Assembly: GCF_018446385.1 (NCBI RefSeq)
Contig: NC_055990.1
Span: 130,956,996-131,020,995, forward strand
Reading direction: 5' to 3'
From: Zingiber officinale
Lineage: Eukaryota > Streptophyta > Magnoliopsida > Zingiberales > Zingiberaceae
DNA: 64,000 nucleotides
The translations under genes and the position numbers were made by a program. The notes beneath the pieces are model-generated. The model saw only the letters and a program-made list of their open reading frames with translations. It searched no databases and was not told the origin of the DNA. Below, piece after piece: positions 1 through 9,763 of the stretch (position 1 is its first letter; the number at the start of each line of letters is the position of its first letter).

Positions 1-70
1 GGCTATAGTACCGCGATAGGACATCCAAGTTATCATCCAGGCATCTGCGGTTCGAATCCCAGCTATAACG
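1..70 (+). repeat. tRNA-like SINE head (partial)
   Basis: The segment ends in GGTTCGAATCCC, a good match to the B box (T-loop) of RNA polymerase III promoters. A weak A-box-like stretch lies about 30-40 bases upstream. The acceptor and T stems do not pair cleanly, so this is not a functional tRNA. A tRNA-derived SINE cut by the window edge is the likeliest reading; the 3' end of the SINE was not found. Confidence 0.35.
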
Positions 71-1230
71 TATTTGTAGGAATTTTTTCTCCAAATATAA
101 GGTACAATCAAAAGATACTGAGCTTCTGGACTGATTGTCACATGTGCTTCCTGATTTATTCTGATAGCTGATAAAAATCTTTCATAGGACTGAACTAATA
201 ATCTAAAAATAATTAATGTGACTAACAAAGATTATTATATAGGACATACTTGACCACCGGGAAGTACTAGCTAGGACAACTATTGATAGACTGAAAATGT
301 TGTAATGGGAAAATAGTTGACTGACGACTGATCCAATCGGATGATTAATAATAGAACAATAGAACTAAAGACATTGGAAAGCTATAAAAGAAATGGTAAG
401 GAGAGCGATTTAGGATTGACATAACTTATTGTATTTATATTCTCAACTCTATCTGGTGTAATCTTATTCTAAATCTTCTAACTCAAATTGCCTGCTAGTG
501 GACTTTAAGAAATGAGTCGTTAAAAAATCATAGTGCAATAGAAGAAAAAAAATTTGCCGACCACATTAATTAGCATGTTAGCATTGGTTTTTTTTCCTCT
601 CATTTTTGTTACACAAATCTATTGCAATTGACCTTACTAAGCTATTAAGAGTATAAACTAACTTCACAAGAAAAATACTACTCACTCCCCTCACTGCGAC
701 TCATCATCTCTCCCTTCCAGCCATCAACTTAAGTTCCTAACATTTTGTTTTGTTAAGATTTTTGACGTGATGCAATATGAAATGTGATTATTATTATTAT
801 TGTTGTTTTGTTCCTTATGAATTATCACTTATTTGTTTGCTTTTGATTGAAAATTTAGTTTAATGTCAACCGTCTATCTCTCAAGAGACTGAATTTATCC
901 TCTGTTTACTGTGAACTATGAATTAAATATAAAAAGGAAATTAAAAAAAAAAAAAAGATGAATTGCATGAGAATTGAAACACTTTTATTCATTCACCTAT
1001 TAAAAAATAATTGACGGACAGAGTTTAAATTCATCCACGAATTATTTTGACACAGTTTTTCATCCATCCAAAATCAGGCAAAATAATCTTTTCAAACTTG
1101 ATAAAAAACATTGACTACAAGAATAATGAACTTTGATTGTGAATCCCAATCTCAAAGATCAAAATAATGGTCGTTGCGAGCTTGTAGCAGCGAGACGAAG
1201 TGAGTTAAGGCCACACCACAAACTCGCAGT
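71..1230. other. AT-rich intergenic DNA, no gene seen
   Basis: AT-rich sequence with poly-A/T runs, for example near 940-956, and short TTA repeats near 791-803. No ORF, RNA gene or repeat boundary could be supported. Confidence 0.6.
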
Positions 1231-1322
1231 CAGGTCCGGACCTAAGGTGAGGCACATGAGGCGCTCGCCTCAGGCCCATTTTTGAGAGGGGTCCAAAATT
1301 TCAATTCCATCCTAATTTTGTC

Positions 1323-1645
1323 GTGAGCAACCGACGCCGACTCGTCGAGATACTTATTGTTGGATCAGACGCTGTCCTTGAGGGCTCCGTCGTGCCCTCC
1401 GCTGGCTTCGCCCTTTCCGTCAATCCCGGGCCCGGCCTTCCCTTCCTCTCTTCAATCTTCTCCTCCGCCAACCTCCTTGTCCCCTTCCACTTCTTCCGCG
1501 CTGTCGCCTCTAGCGTGGGGCAATGGGGATCATTTTCTACTTCCGGCCCTCCCTCATCATCAGTACTAAGCTTCTACTCTTCAAGGGTGCTCGTCTCCTA
1601 CACGGCCGACGATGGCAGTATCTTCGATTCATCTTCTATTTTGGT
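1323..1645 (+). pseudogene. exon-like GC-rich ORF piece, unidentified
   Basis: An open frame runs from a GTG codon to a good splice-donor-like GTAAGTTT at about 1645. It is much richer in GC than its surroundings and rich in Ser and Pro in two frames. No family was recognised. A chance open frame in a captured, decayed exon is the most cautious reading. It may once have been spliced to the BSK-like piece about 670 bases downstream, but no sequence evidence links the two. Confidence 0.25.
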
Positions 1646-2319
1646 AAGTTTATATAACTCTGTTCGATCTGTCCAATTTTTGTTTCCGATCAACTTCGCT
1701 GGCTCGCTGCTCTTGCTTGCGGCATTAGTTCTCTTGCTTTTAAAGCGTTGTGTGTTTAATGTTTTGTGCGGTTACAAAATCAAGGGAAAAGTTGAGATCA
1801 TGAAAGGGAGACAAAAGCAATTAAGCAAGGCCAATTATTCTTCTTCTCTTCTGCTATGCTCCTACTCTTGCTTCATTCCTATTAACTCCATCCAATTCGA
1901 TTAGATTAGTTTGCGTCATTAAATTTGTTTGTTTGTTACATTTGAAATTCTTTACTTATAATTAAATACATTTATGATAGATCATTGTAAATACTATTTT
2001 ACATTATTTTTTTAGGCTTAAATCTATTTTACCATTAAATTTTCATTAGTGCATTTTATTTTACATTTTGATATTTATATGTTTATTATTATCTTACCTA
2101 ATTTTTCTTAATGATAGTGGTCTATTTTATCTTTGTAGCTCAGTAGTTCTTTGTGCACATTGCAATTAGTTCAATTTTATTTGTATTTCTTAATACTTAT
2201 GTTTATAAATAAATCTCAAGTTGTTTTCCTTATATATTTGATTGTTTGACAATTTACTGTTTACCAGTCTAATACTATTTGATTATGACCAAACTGAATT
2301 TTTGTTGTCTCTTGTCAGA

Positions 2320-2462
2320 CACTGGATTTGATAAGAGGAAAGAGCATGTTGATGATAATGACTTCATCCCTGGATTGGCAATATGCTAATGAGGATGTTA
2401 CAAAGCTAGTGGAACTTGCTTCAAAATGTCTATAGTTTGAGGCAAGAGATGCATATAGTAAT
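2320..2462 (+). pseudogene. BSK-type kinase exon fragment
   Basis: After a splice-acceptor-like TTGTCAG, the frame reads a DLIRGK segment, then [17 protein letters not shown], a stop, and FEARDAYSN. This matches the end of the kinase domain and start of the TPR region of brassinosteroid-signalling kinases (BSK), where DLIRGKN is followed by LVxLASKCLQYEARDRPN. The Gln after KCL has become TAG and the following Arg-Pro is lost. Only one exon's worth is present, with no catalytic part nearby, so it is a dead fragment. It lies inside a possible hAT remnant. BSK proteins act at the plasma membrane downstream of the BRI1 receptor; this copy cannot. Confidence 0.6.
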
Positions 2463-2690
2463 TTATAATGTTTACTTCATATTGTTACATAATTTGTAGC
2501 ATATGACATTGATATTATTTATCCTTTTAGAAATTTGGATTATGGGTTTATTGATTTTGGTATTGAAATGAGGCAAGACTTTTGACTTCTATATTTTGAT
2601 TTGAACTGTAAATGAATTTTTAAGTTAAAATAGTAATAAGATATTGTAAGGGAGGGACATATTTTTTTAAGCTCGATTTAGGTCATCAAA

Positions 2691-3380
2691 ATCTTATGTA
2701 CGACCCTACAAGATGACCTATGTGTAGAGTTTCGGCTTCTGAGATTTTCGACGACGAGACAAGGAGATTTCTTTTGACGACCTGAAAGAGATCTTTGCTC
2801 GATCAGAGAGAGAAATATCTGCTTTTCTCGTGGAGAGAGTTATCACGTACATCCAAACCAACGAAGGTTTTTTTTTAATAATTCTTTTTTAAAATGTGGC
2901 TATGAGAGAAAACGGGAACCGAGTGAGACAACAAAAAGGGGTAAAAGTGGAATAAAGATAGCCTTTTGGCCCATCGCAACATTGTGTGCGCCTTTTGGGA
3001 AATCTAAAATAGTAAATACGCATTTTGGGAAATTATCGTGGGTACAAAGTAGGGCAAGAGGAGATTAAATTTTGGAAACTATTTTTTTGCAGAAGAAGAA
3101 CAATTAAGCAAGTTTAAATGGAAATTACCTAGTTAAAAGGATGACGAATTTGAATTTGTAAATTAAAAGATTATAAACATTAATCTATTATCGTAAAAAG
3201 CAATCCTAGATTAATTAGGAATAGAATCGTCCGTTGGAATTCAATTCAGATCTTTGATTAGATTTGTCTTTTGATTAGATATCTTAAACCTTTTATGTAA
3301 TGAAATCCTCTAATCTAATCTCGATTAAATTAGATTAGAATATTCATTACTAATTTTGGAAGCCCTTAATTAGTAGTATC
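2691..3380. other. intergenic DNA upstream of the MADS gene
   Basis: AT-rich with no supported gene. 3180-3360 is very AT-rich, with repeated TTAGATTAGA-type words. Any distal promoter of the MADS gene would lie here, but no defined operator such as a CArG box was recognised. Confidence 0.5.
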
Positions 3381-3394
3381 ATGGCCAACATCTG

Positions 3395-3404
3395 TATATA
3401 TATT
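3395..3404 (+). promoter_or_regulatory. TATA-like box of the MADS gene
   Basis: TATATATATT lies 58 bases before the chosen ATG at 3462, which leaves room for a short 5' leader. An in-frame ATG at 3381 lies upstream of this box, which argues against using it as the start. Confidence 0.45.
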
Positions 3405-3461
3405 CAAATCAGTTTACTTAATTTATCTATCCCCTCAAAATTTGCAGTAGTGTTGAAGAAG

Positions 3462-4130
3462 ATGAGCGGCGCAAGGAAGAAGACGAGCAACGGGAAGCGG
3501 AAGATCGAGATCAAGAGGATTGAGAAGGAAGAAGCGCGGCAGGTGTGCTTCTGCAAACGCCGCGCCAGCCTCTTCAAGAAGGCCAACGAGCTCTCCCTCC
3601 TCTGCGGCGCCCAACTCGCCGTCGTCGTCTTCTCCCCTAGCGGCAAGCCCTTCTCCTACGGCCACCCCTCCGTCGACTCCATCCTCGACCGCTTCTCTTG
3701 CCGGCCTTCTCCTCCTCCTAGCTGCCTTCTGCCACCGCACCCCTTCGTCCACCCCGTGATTCACGCGCTCTGCCGCCAGGAGTCGGAGCTCAGGGAGCAA
3801 CTCGAGGCGGAGAGGAGGAGGAAGGAGGAACTCGAAGAGGTGCTGCGGCGGCCTTGGGGCCCTGTGGCGGACCTGTTGAACGAGGACCTGGAGGAGCTGG
3901 GCCTTCCGGAGCTTGATAAGTTGCGGACAGCGCTGGTGCAAATACGAGCGGAGGCGGTGAGCAGAGCGGAGCAACTGGGCATGGAGACTTTACAGGCTAC
4001 GAGTACGTCTGTAGTTCCCAGAATCAGCTCAAACGCCGGTGCATTGGTTGCCGCCGCCCCGGCGGCAGGGAGCGCGGGGGCTCCAACGGATTTTGCCTAC
4101 ATGCCGCCCTACGTCTATCGCTTGGTCTAG
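3462..4130 (+). CDS. type I (M-alpha-like) MADS-box transcription factor
   Basis: A single-exon gene for about 222 residues. Residues 9-75 or so form a MADS domain: KIEIKRIEKEEARQVCFCKR, then RASLFKKANELSLLCGAQLA, then VVFSPSGKPFSYGHPSVDSI. The FSP.GK.FSYGHPSVD pattern, absence of introns and absence of a K-box fit type I M-alpha proteins (AGL62/AGL29-like), DNA-binding factors acting in gametophyte and endosperm. A charged coiled-coil-like stretch (ESELREQLEAERRRKEELEE) follows, then an Ala/Gly-rich tail ending in PYVYRLV. The frame is open 27 codons further upstream (ATG at 3381), but the added segment is hydrophobic and non-conserved and the TATA box lies inside it, so I chose 3462. Cys replaces the usual Ser or Thr in the F.KRR motif (FCKRR). 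No frameshift or stop is seen, so it looks functional. Confidence 0.88.
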   Translation: MSGARKKTSNGKRKIEIKRIEKEEARQVCFCKRRASLFKKANELSLLCGAQLAVVVFSPSGKPFSYGHPSVDSILDRFSCRPSPPPSCLLPPHPFVHPVIHALCRQESELREQLEAERRRKEELEEVLRRPWGPVADLLNEDLEELGLPELDKLRTALVQIRAEAVSRAEQLGMETLQATSTSVVPRISSNAGALVAAAPAAGSAGAPTDFAYMPPYVYRLV

Positions 4131-5128
4131 CGCCAGTAGTTTATGTGAATTTTTGCATGCCTTTCAATAGTTTGTTAGTCTTTTACCGAACAAATAAATA
4201 AGAAGACCAAGCAATATTAATTGTTTGAAAAATGTGAGAATTATCAATTTCAATGAGAATCGATGATTTGAACCGTCGGTTCAATATATATTGATGCAGC
4301 CCAAAGAGAATTATGGAGAAGAAGAGGGGTATTTTGATCTTTTCACAAGTAAAGGATTTTGGTATTTATGTGCTATTGTTCATCGTGTGGAAAAAAGGGG
4401 GCCGCTGGGTAAGGGTTTTGGCCGCCACCTCTCTCTCTCACCCCAGCCACTGTTCTCCTCCCCTTCTCTCCCTCTCAGGTGCCTCTCCTCATCGACGCCA
4501 ACCGTTTCTCCTCTCCCCCTCCCTCTCTGGCTGTTCGCCGAGGCAACAGCCAGAGTCATACACCCGAATGAGCATTACGCCTCCCTCTCCTCCGATTTCC
4601 TCTCTCATGCCAGCGCTGCCACCGCCTCACGCCCACGCACAAGGATGGCTGGCAGCATCGACATTATTGTTGTAGACGAAGGGGCACACCTCCTCCTCTT
4701 CTCCGTCGCTAGGGCCTCTAACGCGACCCTTGTCACTAATGTCGCCACCGCAGATGCCTTGGGCGTCTCTCGTCGCCTCGTCGGAGGTTGGTTTTCTTCT
4801 GCCACAACCGAAGGCACGCCTCTGCCAGCACCTCCCACTGCCGACACCGCCTCCATTGCTCCACAAGGCATGCCTAGGTGTCGTTGTCATATTTTGGCCT
4901 ACATGCCGTCTTTTGGATCCAAACTGCACTGGACTTCATATCGTCACCTCCAGATCCCGCTCCTCAGCTGACTCACACTCATCTACCCTTCAGGGCCGCT
5001 ACGACTCGCTCAGCATAACGACCAACTCACCGATCCATCCAAGGGTGCCCCCGAGGCCAGGGTACATCACTGTACTTATCATATATTTATTTCGTTGTTC
5101 TACTATTATTTGACTGATTATATATTCG
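4131..5128. other. 3' flank of the MADS gene plus unidentified GC-rich ORFs
   Basis: The first 150 bases are probable 3' UTR. From 4390 to 4970 the DNA becomes rich in C and T, with overlapping open frames on both strands (longest 4291-4971 +, starting at TTG). They have low complexity (Ser, Pro, Ala, Leu) and match no family I know. I treat them as non-coding or transposon-derived. Confidence 0.4.
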
Positions 5129-5707
5129 TGACACCCACCTCGAGCATCGGGGTATCAGGGACCGGGGTAACCGGATCGCTGGCTACAAGTACTGTTGACC
5201 AGAGACCCTATGATGACTTGGTCAATACAGAAGACAACTCACCATCCGAGTCATAGAGATACGAGATGCAGTCAGCATTCCAGCTACGCCATTTCCACAG
5301 TTCTGTCTTCTCATGTTCCTGACAGGATCAAATATATATATATATATATATAACCCTTCATAACTTTTATTTATTTTTTAATGGTTAAAATTATTTGATT
5401 ATTTTTTATTAATAGTTATGAATAACATATTGTTATTTCAACCAACTCTATAAATAGATTATTCATTTTATTATTTTTATACTAAATTTTCTTGTTTAAC
5501 ATTAATTGCTTTCAACTTTAATTCTTATTTTTCCTATGTTTAATATTTCCACTCGATCATTGAGATATTTGTTTCCATATCTATACAGTCTCTCGTTATT
5601 ATCCATGATACGTAGCAGATACTAAATACTATATTTGCATATTTTGATTGTTGTTTATTTTTGTTCTGTATTGAGCATGCTGACTTCATGTAACATATCT
5701 GATTCTT

Positions 5708-5709
<2 letters not shown>

Positions 5710-5745
<36 letters not shown>
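5710..5745. repeat. (TA)n microsatellite
   Basis: About 18 uninterrupted TA units inside the old LTR. Confidence 0.95.
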
Positions 5746-5746
<1 letters not shown>

Positions 5747-6274
5747 GACTGTTGTATTATGCGCATCATATCATTGCATACATGTCAACGACAAATTCTC
5801 CCTTGCGGTCGAGAGAGTCGTTGACCAAGGCCACATCCTCGGCCACACGACAAAGTGGTAGCTGGAGTTGATGTTGCTTGTCCTGTCCTGTCGCGCTTGG
5901 CCATTTGTGGGTAGTGGTAGCTGGAGTTGCAAGCAGCAGGGACCCCCTTCGCTGTGTAGCTAGTTAGCTACTCAGCACCTGTCCACTCGGTCACTTGAGA
6001 GAAGTGACGACCTTTGAGTGGTGTAGTTGTCATCGATCCGGCCTCTCGACCATACAGGGGTTGTGGTGCAGAGAGGTGAGCGGGTGACCATCCGTGCATA
6101 CGTTGTTATTATACTTGCTTTGGCTGCTACTGTTTTACAGATGTTGTTATTGCTTACTTACTGTTGTTGTTCACTTATGCTGATATGCTTACTTATGTTG
6201 GGATATACTCTCATTGTCGGTATTTAGACATTGGTTTATTTTTTTTGAAATGTTTATATACCTTACACACTACC

Positions 6275-6279
6275 TCTGT
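6275..6279. repeat. target-site duplication TCTGT (left copy)
   Basis: Identical to 28734-28738 just outside the other LTR, as expected for a single Gypsy insertion event. Confidence 0.9.
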
Positions 6280-9241
6280 TGTCACGCCCCAGAGGAGTCC
6301 CTGTCCGAAGAAATTTCGGCAGCATCTCCCCCCGTATGGCGGACAATTTGAAACTTTCTACAATCACCATATACCTCAGTCACATGCGGCTGGAATAATA
6401 ACAACAATAGACAAACAATCACACATATATCCATGCAATTTATATCAATTTCAGCCTCTAGCTGACACAACCACGCAGTTTAATAAGAAATGCTAAGAAG
6501 ACTCAAAATCCACCCTACTCAACTACACTCATAAAACGCAAATCTGATATCCTACTCCACTACACTCGTAAAGCTCAAATCCGACGATAAAACCAACTTA
6601 CCTCTTCTGCCATATAGGCAGGCATGTAGTAAAAGCAAATCCAAATAAAAGTCATCCACAAGTAAAACAATCCATACAAGATCCAAAGTATCCAAAACAT
6701 AACAAGTTCAAAACATAGTCTAGTAAAGAAGAAAAAAAAACCAAAAGATCAATAAGCTCTCGTGGTCTGCAGGGGACTAGCAACTGGAACTCTCTCTCCT
6801 GACAGCATCAACCTGAAAATAATAACGGAGGCGGGGGTGAGTCCAACGCTCAGCGGGTAACAACTGATATACATAGTAAGGAAGTAACATCTAGCACTAA
6901 TCATGCGTACAATCTCCTGACATAATAAAGGTAAATGCAATCTGAAATGAACAGGAGTATAATGTACTAACCAGGACCTGGTACAAGGATAAACAGTCCA
7001 AGAGGTATAGAAATCCTGTATGCATGTCAAGCATGGGCATCCAACCAATATGCAGCAAATAAATGCAGCAAACACAATCACAAGAAATAAATGCATCAAT
7101 GTGTATAATGTCAATGCAGTCATGGTCACCCCTAACGCCAGTCAGCCATCTCACACCCAATGGTGGGACCGAGTGGGTAGGGCTGTGACAACCGTGCACT
7201 CTGCATCACTACTCCTGATGAGTGACCGAGTGGACGGGATGCTGTCGGAGTACACACATACTCCTACCCCAAATCATAAATGGGGGAGCGCAATGCTCTC
7301 ATCTCCCGGTACACGATGACGGGGAGGGGTCTCGACGTGCTACCACACTGCAATCACACTACCCATGAGCGGACCAACGGAGCACCGAACGAGCAAACTG
7401 ACGTGCTACCACGTTGCGTCACGCTACCCATGAGCGTCAACAACGGAGCACCGAACAGTGATGAAACTGGCAATGTGCTCGATAATAATGGAGCAATCTA
7501 TCACTCAACATGCAATCATGCGAATGGTGCATGACACTAAGCATGGTAATATACTGAACCAATCTATATACATATATGATGTGCACCATAGTCAATAAAT
7601 CATATCAAGGGTACACAAATCAGATAAGGTATCACACCTAGGTCCTGAACATGGTGAAGCATGGTTATATCACTACCCCTAATCATGAATAATCAGGTAA
7701 GCAATAACATGAGATGCAAAACAAGCAATCAACCAAGCATGTAACAGGTAGTGGGTAGTGACTAACCGAAACAAAATAATAAACATAATTATTACTATTT
7801 GTTAAATTCACTACTATGCATATCAAAGACATAAAATCAAAAGTACCCGCCTCCAATCGAAAAGGTCCAATCCGATAATCGAGATACTCGTCTCGCGTCA
7901 AAGTCCTGTATCAACCATATAATGTACATTTTTATTTAGCTACAAATTTAAACGAATAGCTAAATAAAATCTTCTAAATTAATTTAGGGTAAAACCCTAA
8001 TCATTCCACTACTCGATTACATTAAAACCTACACATGAATCCAAGTTAATAATTTTTGCTAACAGAACTAACAATCATCTACCACGAAGATCAAAACCCT
8101 TACCTTACCTCAAGTTCCACAGCTTTATTCAAGAACAAGAAGATGCTGGAATTAAAGAGTTGCTGTCCGATTAAGGTTGATTGCTGCTGGAACAAGGGAA
8201 TGCTGAATGGGTTGCTGCCAAAACCATGAACTCCCCACAGTACACAATTCCTGCTGCAAATCTTTCCCTACTGTTCAGTTCAAGGTGAGATCAAGCTGGT
8301 GATCATGAATGCATCAACCTAATCATCTTACCTCTTCCTTTCCACTGGTCGGAGGTGATCAAGGATCCGGCTACTGTGCTAAGGCACGGCTCAAGAACAG
8401 GGAGTCGATGGCTCTGCTCTGCCGGAAGAGAGGAAAGGATGGGGAACAGAAGCTTGCCTGGCGTCGACGTTTAGCAGATGGGAAGAGGGCTCGGCAGTGG
8501 AGAACCGGGGCTGATCAAGAGAGGGCTTGATACTCCCTCTTCCGGCCAAAACTTGCTGACAAAAAGGGGGCAGCAAATCTGAGATCTCCACGGCGAGAGG
8601 CGACGGGTGCCGGTGGCTAGCTAGGGCACGGGAGAGAGGAAGAGATCGAGCTCCGGCGCTTGGGAGAAGAGAAGCCGGAGGTGTCAATTTCCAGTTGGAG
8701 ACAACCGGTCGTGGATGCGCAGTGGTCGGCGGCGGCGCTAGGGCACAGAGGGCGGCGACGTGCGGCGGTGGAGAGGCTAGGGCAGAGAAAGGTCTCTGCT
8801 CGGTTGTGCTCGAGCGTCGCCGGCGCTTGGACAGGGAGGAAGAAGGGAGGCGCGTCGGTCGGCTGTGGCTCGTCGAACCAAAGGAGGGGGAAAGGAAATC
8901 GGGAGGCGGTGGCGGAGATGCTAGGGCACAAAGGAAGGGAAACGAAGAAGAGATAGAAAAAGGAGGAAACTGCCGTGGCCGGCGGTTAGGGCAAAGAGGA
9001 GAAGGCGTCGGGCGGCTCGGCACGCAGGGGAGGAAGCACAGTGACGAGAGGAAATAAATAAGAAAATAAAAATAAAAATAAAACTTTTCCTCTTTAAAGA
9101 GGGGTAGCCTAAACAGGCTTTTCCGGGCTCCGTTTTCATCCCCGTTAACTTGTCCGTACGAGCTCCGAAAAATTCCTGAAAAAAATCCAAAAATTTCGGA
9201 AAATTCTCTTATTAATATTCGTCTATTTTCGATATTTTACA
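6280..9241 (-). repeat. 3' LTR of the Gypsy element
   Basis: On the plus strand it starts TGTCACGCCCC and ends TATTTTACA. It matches 25820-28733 throughout, with scattered substitutions and small indels. Open frames inside it (for example 6749-7129, 8391-9023, 8660-8956) have counterparts in the other LTR, are GC-rich Arg/Ala/Ser sequence, and are not genes. Confidence 0.93.
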
Positions 9242-9253
9242 TTCTCCCCCACT
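9242..9253 (-). promoter_or_regulatory. polypurine tract of the Gypsy element
   Basis: On the minus strand AGTGGGGGAGAA lies directly against the 3' LTR, the expected place for the plus-strand DNA primer. Confidence 0.85.
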
Positions 9254-9352
9254 AATAAAAAATTTGGTCCCCAAATTTCTTTATCTACCATCAGCAAATA
9301 CTAACAACAGGTAAAGAGTATAACTGCTGAACGGTAAATTAAATCACATACC

Positions 9353-9763
9353 TTAAGTGAAAAGATGGGGATATCGAGCTCGGATAGTATCCTCGAGCTC
9401 CCAAGTAGCCTCCTCGTCCGAATGATGCTGCCATCCGACTTTAACCAGCCGAATAGTCTTGTTCCGCAACTGACGCTCCTTCCGGTCTAAAATCCGTACC
9501 GGAATCTCCTCATAAGTGACGTCAGGCTGAACCGGAACTGAGATATCTGCCAGCACATGTGTCAGATCGGGTACATATCTCCTCAGCATAGATACGTGGA
9601 ATACATCGTGGATGTCTGCCAGGGACGGTGGTAGTGCTAACCGGTAAGCTACCGCTCCGATCCTCTCCAAGATCTCGAAAGGGCCAATGTACCGTGGAGC
9701 TAGCTTACCTCTGAGGCCAAATCTTTTCACCCCTTTCGTGGGTGAAACTCGCAGAAATACATG
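9353..9763 (-). pseudogene. Gypsy pol: integrase C-terminus and chromodomain
   Basis: The frame reads a GPFEILERIGAVAYRL segment typical of the integrase C-terminal domain, then DIHDVFHVSMLRRYVPD, then a chromodomain-like stretch ending KVGWQHHSDEEATWELED. Such domains can steer integration toward marked chromatin. The frame is complete to its stop at 9353, but its 5' continuation lies 9.8 kb away at 19585 because the Copia element inserted here. Residues read beyond 9763 are Copia LTR sequence. Confidence 0.9.

Larger units (their letters stand above)
1231..2690. mobile_element. possible hAT-like remnant carrying gene fragments
   Basis: CAGGTCCGGACC at 1231 and the following GAGGCGCTCGCCTCAGGCCC resemble the ends of plant hAT elements. 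A loosely similar inverted sequence containing ACGACCCTAC lies near 2700. No 8 bp target duplication matches, so the boundaries are uncertain. Between the two ends are an exon-like GC-rich piece (1323-1645) and a BSK kinase pseudo-exon (2320-2462). Gene capture by a hAT element is an inference; random insertion of gene debris is the alternative. Confidence 0.25.
5129..6279 (+). mobile_element. left half of an old Gypsy-type LTR
   Basis: Together with 28734-29430 this looks like one LTR split by the 22 kb Gypsy element. The right half ends at 29430 in a sequence that mirrors the end of the inserted element's own LTR (GGAGTCCC and GGGCGTGA in inverse order). The left edge is a guess from a TG at 5129 before ACACCCACCTC; no target duplication was found. 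Contains TA microsatellites at 5332-5352 and 5710-5745. Confidence 0.45.

Noticed and set aside
1-70. Functional tRNA gene
   Set aside because: B box is good, but the acceptor and T stems do not pair and no proper anticodon arm can be drawn.
4291-4971. 226-codon plus-strand ORF
   Set aside because: Starts at TTG, low complexity, overlapped by equally open frames on both strands, no recognisable domain.
6749-7534. Cys-rich and other ORFs on both strands, repeated at 26288-27073
   Set aside because: LTR sequence of the Gypsy element; the two copies differ by neutral-looking changes and have no domain.
8309-9057. Overlapping GC-rich ORFs on both strands, repeated at 27848-28581
   Set aside because: They sit in the two Gypsy LTRs, are open in many frames at once, and encode Arg/Gly/Ser-rich sequence without a family.
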